A DNA stretch of 64,000 bases. It comes from CAVQEG01 sp963711465. GTDB taxonomy: Bacteria; Bacteroidota; Ignavibacteria; OLB7. The notes under the pieces were generated by a model. It was not told the DNA's origin. It saw nothing but the letters and a program-made list of their open reading frames with translations, and made no database searches. Position numbers and translations under genes: made by a program. Shown here in pieces: positions 8,798-16,641 of the stretch (the stretch's first letter is position 1; each line of letters opens with the position of its first letter). The stretch spans positions 372,001 to 436,000 of the forward strand of contig CAVQEG010000001.1 in the NCBI GenBank assembly GCA_963711465.1. The letters run 5' to 3'.

Positions 8798-9877
8798 ATG
8801 CTCGACAAGCTCCGACAGATACATACGCGGTACGAGGAGATCGAGCGGCGGCTGTCCGATCCGGCCGTTGCGAGCGACCCGAAATTGCTCCGCGAGGTGA
8901 TGCGTGAGAAGAAGCAGTTGACGCCGATCATCGAGGAATACCACGCCTATGCCAGACTGCTCGACGAGCTCCAGGGGGCCGAGCAGGTAATGCGATCGAC
9001 GAACGACCCGGAGATGCGTGCGCTGGCCGAAGATGAGTTCGAGCATCTGCGGGAGCGGCGAGGCGAAATGGAGGAGACGATCCGCATGCTGCTGATTCCG
9101 GGTGATCCGGACGACTCGAAGGACTGCATCGTCGAGATCCGCGCGGGTACCGGTGGCGACGAGGCCGCGCTGTTTGCGGCGGATCTGTTTCGCATGTACT
9201 CGCGGTATGCTGAGCAGAAGCGGTGGAAGCTGGAGGTGCTCGATTTCCACGAGTCCGATCTCGGCGGCTACAAGGAGATCTCGTTCATGCTCTCGGGCGA
9301 CGACGTCTTCGGTTCGATGAAGTTCGAGTCGGGCGTCCACCGCGTGCAGCGGATTCCGGCGACCGAGCAGCAGGGACGGGTGCACACGTCGGTGGCGACC
9401 GTTGCGGTGCTTCCCGAGGCCGAGGAGGTCGAAATCGACGTCAATCCGTCGGACATCCAGATGGACACGTATCGATCCGGCGGCAAGGGGGGCCAGAACG
9501 TCAACAAGGTCGAGACGGCGGTCCGTCTGACGCATGTGCCGAGCGGTGTGGTCGTGGCCTGTCAGCAGGAGCGGTCGCAGCTGCAGAACCGGGAGCGCGC
9601 GATGAAGATGCTGCGTGCGAAGCTGTATGAAATCGAGCGGGAGCGGGTCGAGGGTGAGTACGCGGCGCAGCGCAAGTCGCTCGTGGGTTCGGGAGATCGC
9701 TCGGACAAGATTCGCACGTACAATTTCCCGCAGAACCGCGTCACCGATCATCGGCTCGAGGGTGAGGCAAAGAACCACCCGCTGAATTCCGTCGTCGAAG
9801 GCGATCTCGATCCGATCATAACCGCGCTGAAGGTCTCCGAGCGGACCCGCATGCTGAAGCAGGGCGTGACGATCTGA
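8798..9877 (+). CDS. prfA: Peptide chain release factor 1
   Basis: 359 residues, the usual RF1 length. It recognises UAA and UAG in the ribosomal A site and triggers peptidyl-tRNA hydrolysis. The stop-codon-reading tripeptide Pro-Ala-Thr at 187-189 (VQRIPATEQQGRVHTS) marks it as RF1 rather than RF2. The catalytic GGQ is at residues 231-233 within SGGKGGQNVNK. The start MLDKLRQIHTRYEEIERRLS is the conserved N-terminus. It is divergent from the TPR operon; TTGACG at 8745 with TACCTGG may be its promoter. No hemK/prmC gene follows in this window. Confidence 0.97.
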   Translation: MLDKLRQIHTRYEEIERRLSDPAVASDPKLLREVMREKKQLTPIIEEYHAYARLLDELQGAEQVMRSTNDPEMRALAEDEFEHLRERRGEMEETIRMLLIPGDPDDSKDCIVEIRAGTGGDEAALFAADLFRMYSRYAEQKRWKLEVLDFHESDLGGYKEISFMLSGDDVFGSMKFESGVHRVQRIPATEQQGRVHTSVATVAVLPEAEEVEIDVNPSDIQMDTYRSGGKGGQNVNKVETAVRLTHVPSGVVVACQQERSQLQNRERAMKMLRAKLYEIERERVEGEYAAQRKSLVGSGDRSDKIRTYNFPQNRVTDHRLEGEAKNHPLNSVVEGDLDPIITALKVSERTRMLKQGVTI

Positions 9878-9907
9878 GGCGCTGAACTGGCGCGAATCAA
9901 GCCGGAG

Positions 9908-9932
9908 GGAATTCAATGATCGATTGAATTCC
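9908..9932. repeat. Perfect 10-base inverted repeat after prfA
   Basis: GGAATTCAAT and ATTGAATTCC are separated by five bases (GATCG), 31 bases after the prfA stop. There is no T-run behind it, so it is not a classical intrinsic terminator. It could be a 3'-end-stabilising hairpin of prfA or an operator for the downstream L,D-transpeptidase gene. Confidence 0.5.
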
Positions 9933-10106
9933 GTCATGCAGTGTGGCGCGTGGCGCCGCGGGTTTTATATTGCTGCAGCGGCGCGAGCCCACGCCGCTCA
10001 CGTCGGTCCCGCCGACAATCGGCGACCACAGCACCAGAATTCTCCGTTCCCCAACTCACCGGCCCATTGCGACGGCATCGCTGCCGTCGATTCCGCAGGA
10101 GTCCCC

Positions 10107-11462
10107 ATGATTCGCACGAGGTTCACACGTTTCGTCGGCGGTACCACGACCGTTGTCGTTCTGCTGTGCGCGTTCGGTGGCTGTCAGCACGACGCGGTCG
10201 ATCACCTCGACAAAGAGCAGAGCGCCACAGCCACGCCGGTGGTCGACAGGGCCCCGGTCGACACCGTCGATCCGCGGACGATTCCGCCCGAAGGCGTTCC
10301 CCCGGTGCCTGCCGGATTTGATGTCGACTCGGCGCTGGCAGCCCTCGACAGCGCCACGCCCGACGCGTTCCCCGGCATCGCCTACCATCGCGTCTACATC
10401 TCCAGCCGGTCGATGCGGGACTCGATCCATCGCGCGAACGCGCCGCACGACTCCACCATGGCTGCCTACCGGGTGCTGACGACGCTCAACCGCTGCAACC
10501 TCGGGTACATCGGCGTCGGTGACACGATCATCACCGCCGACAGCATCGTCGAGGATCTGCGTGCCTACTCGGTCTTCCCGCTGTCGTATCCGGCCGGGGC
10601 GAACATTCGCAAGCTCATCGTGATCTCCAATGCCATGCAGGCCTACGGTTGCTACGAGTACGGACATCTCGTGCGTTTCGCCGCAGCCAACACCGGGCGC
10701 GAATCCAAGCCGACGCTGCCCGGTCGCTACGCGCTCAACTGGAAGCAACGTCTGCGCATTTCGTCGCTGAACGACAACTGGAAGCTGCCGTTCACCTGGA
10801 ACTTCCAGCTCTACGCCGGCAACGCGTTCCATGAATTCAGCATGCCCGGCCGCCCCGTGTCACATTCGTGTGTCCGTCAGTTCAAAGAGGATGCGGAGTG
10901 GCTGTATCACTGGGGGGAGGGAGGCCGACTCAACGGAAACGACCGCATCATTCCGCTCAGCGGAACGCCCGTCCTTATCGTCGATATGTTCGACTACAGT
11001 CGGCCGAAGTATGGTCCCTGGCTCGATCTCACCTCCAATCACGACGGTCTGGTATCCCTTCCCGACGCTCCGATGGGCGTCGATGAAGCGTTGATTCCGA
11101 TCTCACAGGTTCCTCCGAATGTTCGAGGAGGACTGCCCGATCGAAAGCGGTACGAAACGGCCGAGAAGGTGTTGAAGGAACGTGGTGTGCTGCGTGCCGA
11201 GGCGCATCTGGCGCCATCGATCGATTACAACAAGCAGCGAGAAGAGCGTCGCAGACGTCGCGAGGCGGCCGCGGCGGCGACGGCCGTTGCCTCGCGCGAT
11301 CGCGCTCCAAAGAAGGCGTCGGTCACCGACACCTCGACCGAACACACGGCCTCGGCGGTGGAGGAACCCGAAGTCCGGAACATCGATCCGCCGCATCCGG
11401 CCGAATCGGCACAGCCCACTGTCATCGGTCCGATCCTGCCGCCCTCGAACGGAGGGAAGTGA
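10107..11462 (+). CDS. L,D-transpeptidase (YkuD-type) lipoprotein
   Basis: 451 residues. The N-terminal signal ends in a lipobox (CAFGGC), so it is predicted to be a periplasmic lipoprotein. The YkuD catalytic signature is visible: His242 in FHEF and Ser-His-Ser-Cys255-Val-Arg in PGRPVSHSCVRQF, with Cys255 the expected nucleophile. Such enzymes form 3-3 peptidoglycan cross-links or attach proteins to peptidoglycan. The C-terminal 100 or so residues are charged and Ala/Arg/Glu-rich, then Pro-rich, and look disordered. The ATG at 10107 has an AGGAG five bases upstream (10097-10101), deciding the start over an upstream in-frame extension. TATATTG upstream resembles a -7 element. Confidence 0.88.
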   Translation: MIRTRFTRFVGGTTTVVVLLCAFGGCQHDAVDHLDKEQSATATPVVDRAPVDTVDPRTIPPEGVPPVPAGFDVDSALAALDSATPDAFPGIAYHRVYISSRSMRDSIHRANAPHDSTMAAYRVLTTLNRCNLGYIGVGDTIITADSIVEDLRAYSVFPLSYPAGANIRKLIVISNAMQAYGCYEYGHLVRFAAANTGRESKPTLPGRYALNWKQRLRISSLNDNWKLPFTWNFQLYAGNAFHEFSMPGRPVSHSCVRQFKEDAEWLYHWGEGGRLNGNDRIIPLSGTPVLIVDMFDYSRPKYGPWLDLTSNHDGLVSLPDAPMGVDEALIPISQVPPNVRGGLPDRKRYETAEKVLKERGVLRAEAHLAPSIDYNKQREERRRRREAAAAATAVASRDRAPKKASVTDTSTEHTASAVEEPEVRNIDPPHPAESAQPTVIGPILPPSNGGK

Positions 11463-11525
11463 ACCACCCGGTCGCTCGGCAGGTGTCGGGAAGCGCTCCC
11501 GCCGCGGGGTCGTTTCCGGGCCGCT

Positions 11526-12179
11526 CTACCGTCGCAGGTCGACGACGCGCGTGTCCTTGGGAGGGCTGAAGCTGAATCGGGACGCTGGAATCGACCCGTT
11601 GTAGTTGGCCGAGTTCACCGTTATGGTCATCGCACCTGCTGCGGCACTCGTGATGCCGATCTGCTCGAAGCGATAGGTCGACTTGTTGATGTACAGCGTC
11701 GCTTCGGTCACATCGCCGATGCGAGTGCCCGAACCAGCTGTGGCCCGCACCACCCAGACAGACTTCCCATTGACCTTGTCCGAACCGACGAGGGTGGTTT
11801 CGTAGTCACCGGGAAACATGGTGAGAATCTGGTCGGGTGTGATCTGGCCCGCCCGCTTCGAGGCCGTGGAGATCACGACCTGGTTGCGCGATGGCACGTA
11901 CCGCCACACCGAAGCGCCGTCGCTCACGATCGTCTGATTGGGATACTCGAGCCGGTATCTGTCGCCGGTGGAAAACCAGAGTGTGCCGCTGGTCGTGCCG
12001 CCTGCGTCGCGTTGTGAGAATTCCACCTTACCGGCAGTGGTGTTCTTGTACAGTGAGCGCGTCCGGGCAACGATCTGCGCGCCGTCGTCGGTCCGCTGGC
12101 GAGGCGAATATCGTGGTGATGCGATCGCTCCGGCGATCAGTGATACAGCGAGCGCAAGTGTCGAGAACATGGTCGTCAT
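11526..12179 (-). CDS. lolA: Outer-membrane lipoprotein carrier protein LolA-like
   Basis: 217 residues with a signal peptide (MTTMFSTLALAVSLIAGAIAS). The mature part shows the LolA pattern: ARTRSLYKNTTAGKVEFSQ, GTLWFSTGDRYRLEYPNQTIVSDG, VWRYVPSRNQVVIS, and ends in FSFSPPKDTRVVDLR (the canonical FxFxxPxxxxVV motif). LolA carries lipoproteins across the periplasm from LolCDE to the outer membrane. A GTG at 12215 would add 12 residues before the signal; the ATG at 12179 follows AAGGA closely and gives a cleaner signal peptide. It converges with the L,D-transpeptidase gene. The genome may encode other LolA copies outside this window. Confidence 0.88.
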   Translation of the reverse strand: MTTMFSTLALAVSLIAGAIASPRYSPRQRTDDGAQIVARTRSLYKNTTAGKVEFSQRDAGGTTSGTLWFSTGDRYRLEYPNQTIVSDGASVWRYVPSRNQVVISTASKRAGQITPDQILTMFPGDYETTLVGSDKVNGKSVWVVRATAGSGTRIGDVTEATLYINKSTYRFEQIGITSAAAGAMTITVNSANYNGSIPASRFSFSPPKDTRVVDLRR

Positions 12180-12308
12180 GATCCTTCTGTCGATGAGTAG
12201 TTCCTGGATTCGCACTCCGTGAGGATGCGGCAGTGTTGCCTGTGTGCTGATTCCGACGGCCTCGGATCGCGCGCGTTTAAAGGCGGGTTCGGCGTCGGCT
12301 CGGCCCGG

Positions 12309-14480
12309 TCATAGATTCAGTTGCAGTTCGAGCAACGCCGTTGCCGACGTCGGTCCGTCGATCTGCTGATCGCTGCCGGGACTGATGACTCGTCGGTCGG
12401 TATATGAGATCACTGACACGCCGGCCGAACAGCGGACGATTTCGCCGATGCTCAGCGAACCGTATGCCGATGCCACCAATCCCTCTCCCGACAGCGTGAC
12501 CAGTCGCAGATGATCCGGAAGATCGCGGATCGCGCGATAGAGGGCCGCGTCGAATCCGTCGACGCGGAAGATTGTCGCACTGAGAGCGGCGTCGAACCGC
12601 GACATTGAGCGGAAGCGACAGTCAATGCCAAGCAGCGAACCGCCGACCGAGGCGCCTGCGCCCGTAGTTGCTGCAAAGGACCGCTCCACTCGTCCGCGGA
12701 TTCGTGTCGAGCCGGTGGGGGACTCCCAGTCGATGACGAGTCTTCCGTCGGTCCTCGTCGCGTCGACGACCGTTTCGGATTCGACCGAGGACGCCGCGCG
12801 GTCCCACTTCGACGTCGTCCGCAATCGGCCGCTGAGCAGCGTTACCTCCGTTGGCTGCCAGGTGATCTCGCACCCGGCGTGTGAGTCGGTCGTCGGAAAG
12901 TCGACCGTGTAGGAGCCGTCCGGATGGTGTTCGAGGTCAAGCCACGCCTGAACGCGAATCGCGTTCGTGACGGGCGCCCGGACCTCAGCGTGCATCGACG
13001 CGACCGGATCCGGGTCGATCTGCGATTCGACTCCACCGGCATGCGGCGAGGCGAATTCAGCGGTGCGGAGGAACGCGCTAACGCCGACGCGAACCGATCC
13101 TGCACTCGCATTCGCTGTACCCGTTGCGGCGGCGCCGCCGGCGGATGATGCAGCGACTTCAGCGGTCGTCGTGACGTCGGAAACGTCCGCTCTGGCGTCG
13201 AACCCCGCCACCCCGACGGTTCGCAGGGTTGCTCCCGACTGCAGTCGGACGTCGTGATCGAAGTGGCAAATATACCCGCTGCCGCCAAGTGCGATCGACC
13301 GCCCGCGCCAATCGAGCCGGGTTCCGATCAACCGCTCGTTCACCACTGCGAGTCGCCGGATGTCCGCATGCGTACGGTGGTTGCCGTCCGAGGCGAACGA
13401 TGTGACAGTCCCGGGTGTGCCATCGCCACCGACGTCGCCGTCGACCGAGGCATCGACCATCCGGCTCGAGGCGAAGACCGCTGCGGCTGCCCGTCGAGAA
13501 CCTCGCTGCCACACCGATTCGGCGGCGATACCCCGCAGATATCCGACTTCGGCTGCGGTCGTGCGGGGTGTGAGCCGAATCGCATGTTGCCTCGACGACG
13601 ATCCGGCATCGGCGGAGACCGAACCCAGCACCAACCCCGCGCCCGCGCTGAGCCTGTAGTCCCCCAGGATTCCGACGAGCTGCGTGTGCCGACCGAGCGG
13701 CACGCGCGCCTGCAGACTTCCCGCGACCAATGCCACCACTCGAGCTATCGTCGGCTCAGACACAGATGTATCGACGCGCTCGAGCGACGAGTAGTCGTAG
13801 CCCACCGTGTCATCGATCGCGATCGGTTCGCCCGCGTCCTTGTCGAACACAGCGGTGAGCGCAAGGGCAGCCGATTGGACATCGAGCACAGTCAGTATCG
13901 CCGTTGGCGACCCGAGGTATCTCGGACCGACGTCGACGGTGTCCGCTACCCCGGACGTGTCGGACAACGCCGGCAGAATGCGGCGCAGCGTCGAACGGTA
14001 GCCGCGACGCTGCTCGAGGTCGCGCATGAGGCGAACGCTCAGCCGTGTCCGTATCGATCGCGCCCCGGAATCGGTTGCGGGTCCGATTCGGCTCGCCACC
14101 TCGAGAACGCGCAGCTGCACGTCGGTGATGATACCTTCGTCGCGAAGCGACCGGAGGCTTTCGATGCCTGCGGAATCGATTCGCATGCGGACGGCCTGCG
14201 CAGTGGCGGGATCCAGCCCGGGCAGATCGGCAAGTTCATCGACCGATGCGTCGCGCAGATCGATCCGGGCCGCCGCAAGCCTTCGAAGCCGATCGAGCAA
14301 CTCGTCGGCGTCGACAGTGCCGTCGGGCTGTCCTTCGATGAACCGCTGGACGATGTCGGCGAGGATCTCATCGGTTGCGCCCGTCTGTGCGGCCGCTACC
14401 CGCACCGACGAAATCAGCGCGAGGACGCACACCGCACACAGAGTCCACGTGCGGGATGGGGAGACTGAATGCGTTCTCAT
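12309..14480 (-). CDS. Helix-hairpin-helix protein with outer-membrane barrel-like C-terminus
   Basis: 723 residues with a signal peptide (CAVCVLALISSVRVAAAQ). Residues about 60-130 carry ComEA-like helix-hairpin-helix motifs (DLRDASVDELADLPGLDPATAQAVRMRI). The remaining 550 or so residues are rich in alternating hydrophobic strands and end in an aliphatic/Asn-Leu C-terminus, consistent with a beta-barrel. Proteins with this architecture occur in Bacteroidota, but their function is not established; DNA uptake is suggested only by the ComEA-type motif. The start overlaps the stop of the upstream gene by four bases (ATGA), indicating translational coupling. Confidence 0.7.
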   Translation of the reverse strand: MRTHSVSPSRTWTLCAVCVLALISSVRVAAAQTGATDEILADIVQRFIEGQPDGTVDADELLDRLRRLAAARIDLRDASVDELADLPGLDPATAQAVRMRIDSAGIESLRSLRDEGIITDVQLRVLEVASRIGPATDSGARSIRTRLSVRLMRDLEQRRGYRSTLRRILPALSDTSGVADTVDVGPRYLGSPTAILTVLDVQSAALALTAVFDKDAGEPIAIDDTVGYDYSSLERVDTSVSEPTIARVVALVAGSLQARVPLGRHTQLVGILGDYRLSAGAGLVLGSVSADAGSSSRQHAIRLTPRTTAAEVGYLRGIAAESVWQRGSRRAAAAVFASSRMVDASVDGDVGGDGTPGTVTSFASDGNHRTHADIRRLAVVNERLIGTRLDWRGRSIALGGSGYICHFDHDVRLQSGATLRTVGVAGFDARADVSDVTTTAEVAASSAGGAAATGTANASAGSVRVGVSAFLRTAEFASPHAGGVESQIDPDPVASMHAEVRAPVTNAIRVQAWLDLEHHPDGSYTVDFPTTDSHAGCEITWQPTEVTLLSGRLRTTSKWDRAASSVESETVVDATRTDGRLVIDWESPTGSTRIRGRVERSFAATTGAGASVGGSLLGIDCRFRSMSRFDAALSATIFRVDGFDAALYRAIRDLPDHLRLVTLSGEGLVASAYGSLSIGEIVRCSAGVSVISYTDRRVISPGSDQQIDGPTSATALLELQLNL

Positions 14481-15361
14481 GGGTCGGCGGTGATGGTTGC
14501 GGGAACATCGAATCGAACGGCGATTGACTCACGAATTCCGACTTCGCTCGACCAGCGTGCCGCTACGTCGACATCCAGATGATCCGGGCACCTGACTGTC
14601 GCTCCGAGCGCTATGGCCGCCGGACCGCTCGACAGGCTGCCGAGGATGGCGACTCCATCGGCGATGGCAGTTGACAGTCCGAGGGATGTGGCGATGATGC
14701 GTCCCGGCGCTGCCATGACATCGAGAGAACCGATCGTTCGATCGCCGAGATCGGCCGCTGTTCCGAGCGACAGGCAACGTGGTGGTGCGTCGCCGTCATC
14801 GGTCCGACCGAGCAGATTCGCAAGTGCCGCACCGAGCGCGACGGTCGGACTCAGATGGGCGAGGACTCCGACGTCGACGCGAGGCAGGAACGTCGAGCCA
14901 TAGTGATCGATGGCGATCGTTCTGACTCCGAGCGTCACGCCCGCGCACATGCTGCGGGTAACTGTGTAGGCGACATGAACGTTCGCCTCGATCCGTCGAT
15001 AGGGGCCGGTCGTCAGCCCGGTCAGTGACGCACCGAATCGGCACCGATCGATGGCGGGAAGTGAAATTGCGGCAGCGATCGCGGTAAGATCGACGCTCGC
15101 GAGCGCGCCCGGACACGCAGCGGCCACTGCACTCAACGAATCTCCGACGAGCGCCGGATTGGCGATGGCCAGTTCCGCAATCGACGTCCGGGCATGCACC
15201 GCGCCCCCCAGCGCGAGCAGTACGGGACTCGGTGCCGGGACGACCTGTGCCGTTGCCTGCACAGCCGTCAGTGCGACGAGACCGAGGGCTACGACGGCAG
15301 CGAACCAGTGCTTCCGGTGACGGAGAATCGCCGAGCGTGAGGGTGAATTCAAACGTCCCAT
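14477..15361 (-). CDS. Putative outer-membrane protein (PorV/PorQ-like architecture)
   Basis: 294 residues. A hydrophobic signal segment (FAAVVALGLVALTAVQATA) is followed by SPVLLALGGAVHARTSIAELAIANPALV, resembling the N-terminal region of PorV/FadL-type outer-membrane proteins of Bacteroidota, in which conserved NPA residues follow the signal. The rest alternates short strands with glycine-rich turns (for example SLGTAADLGDRTIGSLDVMA). PorV relatives shuttle T9SS cargo, which would fit the T9SS substrates nearby, but similarity is by pattern only. It is translationally coupled to the downstream helix-hairpin-helix gene. Confidence 0.5.
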   Translation of the reverse strand: MGRLNSPSRSAILRHRKHWFAAVVALGLVALTAVQATAQVVPAPSPVLLALGGAVHARTSIAELAIANPALVGDSLSAVAAACPGALASVDLTAIAAAISLPAIDRCRFGASLTGLTTGPYRRIEANVHVAYTVTRSMCAGVTLGVRTIAIDHYGSTFLPRVDVGVLAHLSPTVALGAALANLLGRTDDGDAPPRCLSLGTAADLGDRTIGSLDVMAAPGRIIATSLGLSTAIADGVAILGSLSSGPAAIALGATVRCPDHLDVDVAARWSSEVGIRESIAVRFDVPATITADP

Positions 15362-15642
15362 TTGACGCGCGCGGGGCGCCCCAACGAGGAGCGACGGTGA
15401 ATGATCCGCGGTGCGTGGTGGTGTCTGTGCAGAGTAGCGAATCGCCCGGCTCTGCGCAAGTTGCCGACGAGCGGACGACCCGCTTCATCGGTGAACCCCT
15501 GTGGTTTCGTAGGTTTCGAATTCAACGCCGAATGGGTTACCAGCGTCTGTTACCGTGGTCGCGCGATCGGTGCGCGGGCCGCAAACCATCCGGAATCTCG
15601 TCCGCGCGGTGCCGTACATGCCGCGCCACACATTGCTTCGCT

Positions 15643-16554
15643 ATGAACACACGATCCATGCTCCCCGCCGCCGTTGCACTCGTGCTCACGATTGCCACGC
15701 ATTCGGCGAGGGCCCAGGAAATCGACGCGTCGGTTTCGGTCAACACCGACAAACTGTCGACGTCGGCACAGAACGAACTCGCCGGATTTGGCGACGAACT
15801 CGAGCGGTATCTCAATACGACTCAGTTCACGACATCGGAGTGGGAGGGACCGAAGGTGAAGATGAATTTCAACGTCATCTTCACAGGCGAATCTCCCGAC
15901 GGCGTCTACAGTGCGCAGTTGGTCGTCGGCAGTCAGCGCGATATCTATGAGTCGGAGGACAAGTCGCCGATGATGAAGCTTCTCGACGACAGCTGGTCGT
16001 TCCGCTACGCACGTAATCAACCGTTCTATCAGGAGACGGCGAGTTACGACGAACTGACCGGACTGGTCGACTTCTATGTCTACGTGGCGCTCGGTCTGGA
16101 CCTGGATTCCTATGACTTTCAGGGTGGTGCGCCCATGTACGATCGGGCGCGTCAGATCGCCAATCGTGCCACGATTCGCAATGACATTCCGGGGTGGTCC
16201 ACCGACGTCCAGGGTGGAAAGTATTCACGGTATGGACTGATCACGGAACTGACTAATCTTCGCTACCTCCCGATTCGCCGGTTCATTTACGACTATCATT
16301 ACAATGGTCTCGATCTCCTGTCAAAGGACCGTGCGGCGGCGCTGGATTCAATGAGCACGTATGTAGGGCACCTGGTGGTGGCGATCGATCATCTGGTCGA
16401 GCCGAGCACGCTGGTTCGGATGCTGGCCGAGGCGAAGAACGTCGAGTTCGCAACTGAATTCCGTGGATACGACGATCCTCAGATCTGGCGCGCGCTCATG
16501 TACATCGATCCCGGTCACGCTTCGAAATACGAAGCTGCGCGAGACGCACGGTAG
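15643..16554 (+). CDS. DUF4835-family periplasmic protein
   Basis: 303 residues with a signal peptide cleaved near HSARAQ-EID. The sequence EIDASVSVNTDKLSTSAQNELAGFGDELERYLNTTQFT is the DUF4835 pattern, found almost only in Bacteroidota and relatives; later motifs include YDFQGGAPMYDRA and FIYDYHYNGLDLLSKD. No activity is known to me. In many Bacteroidota genomes DUF4835 lies near coenzyme A or DNA-repair genes; here it stands alone between divergent outer-membrane genes and a shared terminator. The ATG at 15643 gives the signal peptide; longer in-frame starts would prepend basic sequence. Confidence 0.85.
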   Translation: MNTRSMLPAAVALVLTIATHSARAQEIDASVSVNTDKLSTSAQNELAGFGDELERYLNTTQFTTSEWEGPKVKMNFNVIFTGESPDGVYSAQLVVGSQRDIYESEDKSPMMKLLDDSWSFRYARNQPFYQETASYDELTGLVDFYVYVALGLDLDSYDFQGGAPMYDRARQIANRATIRNDIPGWSTDVQGGKYSRYGLITELTNLRYLPIRRFIYDYHYNGLDLLSKDRAAALDSMSTYVGHLVVAIDHLVEPSTLVRMLAEAKNVEFATEFRGYDDPQIWRALMYIDPGHASKYEAARDAR

Positions 16555-16588
16555 CTCTCAGGCAGTCACACGCGATTTGGCAGTACGC

Positions 16589-16625
16589 AACGGCCCCGAT
16601 GCGTTCTTCGCATCGGGGCCGTTTT
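16589..16625. terminator. Bidirectional intrinsic terminator
   Basis: A perfect 15-base stem (AACGGCCCCGATGCG with its complement) encloses a TTCTT loop and is followed by TT. The outer AA/TT gives T-tails on both strands. It sits between the convergent DUF4835 and subtilase genes and can end both transcripts. Confidence 0.88.
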
Positions 16626-16641
16626 GATTCGATTCAGCAAT

